A stretch of DNA of 13,807 nt from an uncultured Collinsella sp. (GTDB taxonomy: Bacteria > Actinomycetota > Coriobacteriia > Coriobacteriales > Coriobacteriaceae), in NCBI GenBank assembly GCA_902496005.1, contig CABUZI010000042.1:1-13807 (forward strand), given 5' to 3'. The translations under genes were made by a program, and so were the position numbers. Below the pieces are notes generated by a model. It worked only from the letters and a program-made list of their open reading frames with translations, was not told the origin of the DNA and ran no database searches. Below, piece by piece: positions 12,441 to 13,807 of this stretch (positions within the stretch are counted from its first letter, which is position 1; each line of letters begins with the position of its first letter).

Positions 12441-13442
12441 ATGACAAATTGCAAACGCTATAAGGTGGCCGCGATCGACCTGGGAACGGTGTCGTCGCGA
12501 CTGGTGTTGGCCCAGGTCGAGGGCGGGGCGATTGTGGAATCGTCCAAGCATACCGAGATTACCGACTTGGGTGAAGGCGTGGACGCGACGGGTCGCTTTT
12601 GCGAGGCGGCGGTCGAGCGCGTGCTCGCTGCATGCCGCATGTTTGTGGACGAGGCGCGTGCCTTTGGGGCCGCGTGCATTTGCACCACATGCACGAGCGC
12701 CGCGCGCGATGCATCCAATGCCGCACTGCTGCTGGACGGTCTGCGTGAGCTGGGGCTCGAACCGCAGGTGATTCCGGGCGAGGTCGAGGCGCGCCTGACG
12801 TTTTTTGGCGTGGCGCACGACTTTGCCGGCGAGCGCATCATTGTTGCCGATTCGGGCGGCGGATCCACGGAGCTCGCAACGGGCGTCTATGCGCCGGAGC
12901 GTGGAGTCTTTGCGCTGGAGGGCACGCGTTCGCTGGACATCGGTTGTCGCCGTGTGACGGAGCGATTTTTCTCGGCACTGCCGCCCGCACGCGGCGAGCT
13001 TACTGCCGCTGCCGCGTGGGCGGGCGAGCAGTTCGCTGCCTATTTTGAGGGCCTGCCGAGCAATTTTGAGCGCGCCGAACGCTTGGTCGCAGTGGGTGGC
13101 ACCGTCACCACACTCGTGGCGCTCGTTCATGAGCTGGAACCGTACGATTCGAGCTTTGTGCACCTGCGCGAGCTTTCGCTGGATCAGGTTTCGGCCGCTA
13201 TCGAGCGCATGTCTGCGTTGGATGCGGACGGCATCGCCGCTCTACCGGGTGTACAGCCCAAACGCGCGGGCGTGATCTTGGCTGGTGCCGTGGTAATCCG
13301 CGAGCTTATGCGAGCCGGCGGCTACAAGACGCTCACTGTAAGCGAGAACAGCTTACTCGCCGGCATGGCCGCCACCATCAACGAGGCTCTCGACGGTGCG
13401 ACCCCCACCATCTCCTGGACCCCAGAGCTCAGCACCCTCTAA
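12441..13442 (+). CDS. Ppx/GppA-family phosphatase
   Basis: The family hydrolyses inorganic polyphosphate and/or pppGpp with an ASKHA (actin-like) fold. The 333-aa protein has the phosphate-1 loop AAIDLGTVSSRLVLA (10–24), a TSAARDASN segment (85–93), the GEVEAR segment (113–118) that carries the likely catalytic glutamate, the phosphate-2 loop VADSGGGSTEL (135–145), IGCRRVTERFF (167–177), and the adenosine-type loop AVGGTVTTL (217–225). The C-terminal family motif, commonly VSDxGLR, reads VSENSLLAG here, an unusual variant. It lacks the extra C-terminal domains of the ~500-aa E. coli enzymes and fits the short actinobacterial type. GGAGGGGAG lies at 12426–12434, and the 20-bp gap suggests cotranscription with the divIC-like gene. 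Substrate preference cannot be read from sequence. Confidence 0.92.
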   Translation: MTNCKRYKVAAIDLGTVSSRLVLAQVEGGAIVESSKHTEITDLGEGVDATGRFCEAAVERVLAACRMFVDEARAFGAACICTTCTSAARDASNAALLLDGLRELGLEPQVIPGEVEARLTFFGVAHDFAGERIIVADSGGGSTELATGVYAPERGVFALEGTRSLDIGCRRVTERFFSALPPARGELTAAAAWAGEQFAAYFEGLPSNFERAERLVAVGGTVTTLVALVHELEPYDSSFVHLRELSLDQVSAAIERMSALDADGIAALPGVQPKRAGVILAGAVVIRELMRAGGYKTLTVSENSLLAGMAATINEALDGATPTISWTPELSTL

Positions 13443-13443
13443 A

Positions 13444-13514
13444 TAAGTTGCGGTGAAATAGTTCCTAAATAAGCTGGTAAACGGTATAAACAGGATCTAT
13501 TCCACCGCAACTTA
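13444..13514. repeat. Long inverted repeat just after ppx
   Basis: TAAGTTGCGGTGAAATAG (13444–13461) pairs with CTATTCCACCGCAACTTA (13497–13514) at 17 of 18 positions. After one T·T mismatch, TCCT (13463–13466) pairs with AGGA (13492–13495). A 25-nt AT-rich loop closes it. It begins one base after the ppx stop codon. No T-run follows on the plus strand, so termination is uncertain. The long stem and AT-rich centre resemble a dispersed palindromic element. Confidence 0.8.
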
Positions 13515-13522
13515 GAGCTCCG

Positions 13523-13599
13523 CCGGCGTGTAAAAGAAACGAGCCCGCATCCCTGGGGGACACGAGCTCGTAAACAATACATGGTAGGGGCGGTGGGAC
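13523..13599. repeat. Direct repeat copy A: truncated tRNA 3' end plus terminator
   Basis: This 77-bp block matches 13719–13795 at 68 of 77 positions, in the same orientation and exactly 196 bp apart. Read on the minus strand, it starts with the tRNA T-stem 3' strand, acceptor strand CGCCCCT, A and CCA (CCA at 13582–13584), then the same terminator hairpin (stem 13539–13544 with 13566–13571) and a TTTCTTTT run. The rest of the tRNA is absent: at 13600 the sequence leaves the tRNA and enters unrelated GC-rich DNA. It therefore looks like a tRNA-end scar, not a functional gene. Confidence 0.85.
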
Positions 13600-13702
13600 G
13601 TCTGCGTATTTGCTGCGCAAATACGCACCGGCTTCGGCCGCCTGTCGGCGCCCTCGCCGGCTCGCTACGGACGCTGCGCGTCCGCTTAACGCTCGCCCCC
13701 TC
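13600..13702. other. GC-rich hairpin-rich spacer between the two repeat copies
   Basis: There is no coding sequence I can support. It contains a 10-bp stem, GCGTATTTGC (13604–13613) with GCAAATACGC (13617–13626) and a TGC loop. A second hairpin, also with a TGC loop, has CGGACGC pairing with GCGTCCG near 13667–13683. The minus-strand frame through it repeats the same peptide-like pattern because of the flanking direct repeat, and I take it as spurious. I could not fold a D arm or anticodon arm here to go with the T-arm that follows. Confidence 0.5.
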
Positions 13703-13727
13703 GCGGGTTCGAGTCCCGCCGGCATCT
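13703..13727 (+). other. Isolated tRNA T-arm and acceptor-like fragment
   Basis: GCGGG-TTCGAGT-CCCGC (13703–13719) is a perfect T-arm with 5-bp stem and 7-nt loop. It is followed by CGGCATC and T, as an acceptor 3' strand and discriminator would be. No GATGCCG partner strand, D arm or anticodon arm is present upstream, and no CCA follows. It is most likely a tRNA remnant on the plus strand, opposite in direction to the tRNA at the window end. Confidence 0.5.
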
Positions 13728-13795
13728 TAAAGAAACGAGCCCGCATCCCCGGGGGACACGAGCTCGTAAAAGCCAAATGGTAGGGGCGGTGGGAC
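13719..13795. repeat. Direct repeat copy B: 3' end of intact-looking tRNA plus terminator
   Basis: This is the second copy of the 77-bp repeat (68 of 77 identical to 13523–13599). Here the tRNA sequence continues past the repeat edge into a complete T-arm, so this is probably the functional locus. Differences from copy A cluster in the spacer between CCA and the terminator and at the far end. Confidence 0.85.
13728..13767 (-). terminator. Intrinsic terminator downstream of the minus-strand tRNA
   Basis: On the minus strand ACGAGC (13762–13767) pairs with GCTCGT (13735–13740). Inner CCCC/GGGG complementarity strengthens the stem, and TTTCTTT follows. It lies 10 bases beyond the CCA end of the tRNA, where a tRNA terminator is expected. 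Confidence 0.75.
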
Positions 13796-13807
13796 TCGAA
13801 CCCACAA
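13778..13807 (-). tRNA. tRNA 3' end (partial, identity not determined)
   Basis: The minus strand reads T-stem GTGGG, loop TTCGAGT, T-stem CCCAC, acceptor 3' strand CGCCCCT, discriminator A and encoded CCA (13778–13780). The anticodon arm and the 5' half lie beyond the window, so the amino acid cannot be assigned. The matching 5' acceptor strand should be AGGGGCG, which recalls tRNA-Trp. Bacterial tRNA-Trp normally has discriminator G, so I do not make that call. Confidence 0.9.

Noticed and set aside
13600..13727. Full-length tRNA on the plus strand ending in the T-arm at 13703
   Set aside because: No 5' acceptor strand complementary to CGGCATC, no D arm and no anticodon arm could be found in the preceding sequence.
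13465..13776. 103-codon minus-strand frame
   Set aside because: It covers the tRNA-end direct repeats and hairpins, its peptide repeats because the DNA repeats, and it has no domain or ribosome site.
1..13807. CRISPR arrays, transposases, integrases, toxin–antitoxin or defence genes
   Set aside because: No regularly spaced repeats and no proteins of these families were seen. The repeats present are single palindromes and one tRNA-end duplication.

Overview
The window is GC-rich, gene-dense bacterial DNA. Most genes have purine-rich Shine-Dalgarno sites and many neighbours abut or overlap. Gene content, the mazG–eno–divIC–ppx order typical of Actinobacteria, and the style of the intergenic repeats suggest a Coriobacteriia-type actinobacterium, possibly Collinsella or a relative. 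That assignment is inference from recalled patterns; no search was run.

Region 1 (1–6754, plus strand) is a histidine biosynthesis operon: the 3' end of hisG, then hisD, hisC, hisB, hisH, hisA, hisF, hisI and hisE. HisG lacks the C-terminal regulatory domain (short form), so a HisZ partner is expected outside the window. HisB is the monofunctional dehydratase, so histidinol-phosphate phosphatase must come from elsewhere. A PHP-family phosphatase lies immediately downstream in convergent orientation (6782–7693, minus) and is a good candidate for the missing step. The operon is tightly packed from hisD to hisB and from hisH to hisF, with gaps of a few bases or overlaps. It is opened at hisB/hisH and at hisF/hisI by two unrelated long palindromic elements.

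Region 2 (7694–8033) separates the divergent phosphatase and larC-like genes. It holds a further ~89-bp imperfect palindrome and candidate promoters facing both ways.

Region 3 (8034–9984, plus) is a three-gene run: a stand-alone protein matching only the C-terminal half of the nickel-pincer cofactor enzyme LarC, a YfcE-type metallophosphoesterase, and the two-domain NTP pyrophosphohydrolase MazG. An intrinsic terminator follows.

Region 4 (9985–13442, plus) has enolase with its own leader, containing a 10-nt direct repeat around a possible promoter, and a strong terminator. A DivIC/FtsB-like division protein and a Ppx/GppA phosphatase follow.

Region 5 (13443–13807) has no protein gene I can support. 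It holds another long hairpin, a 77-bp direct repeat containing a tRNA 3' end plus terminator (two copies 196 bp apart), an isolated plus-strand T-arm-like fragment, and the 3' end of a minus-strand tRNA that runs off the window.

The proteins belong to known families. The least explained material is the set of intergenic palindromes, the tRNA-end duplication and the orphan LarC C-domain. I saw no CRISPR array, transposase, integrase, toxin–antitoxin pair or recognisable defence gene.
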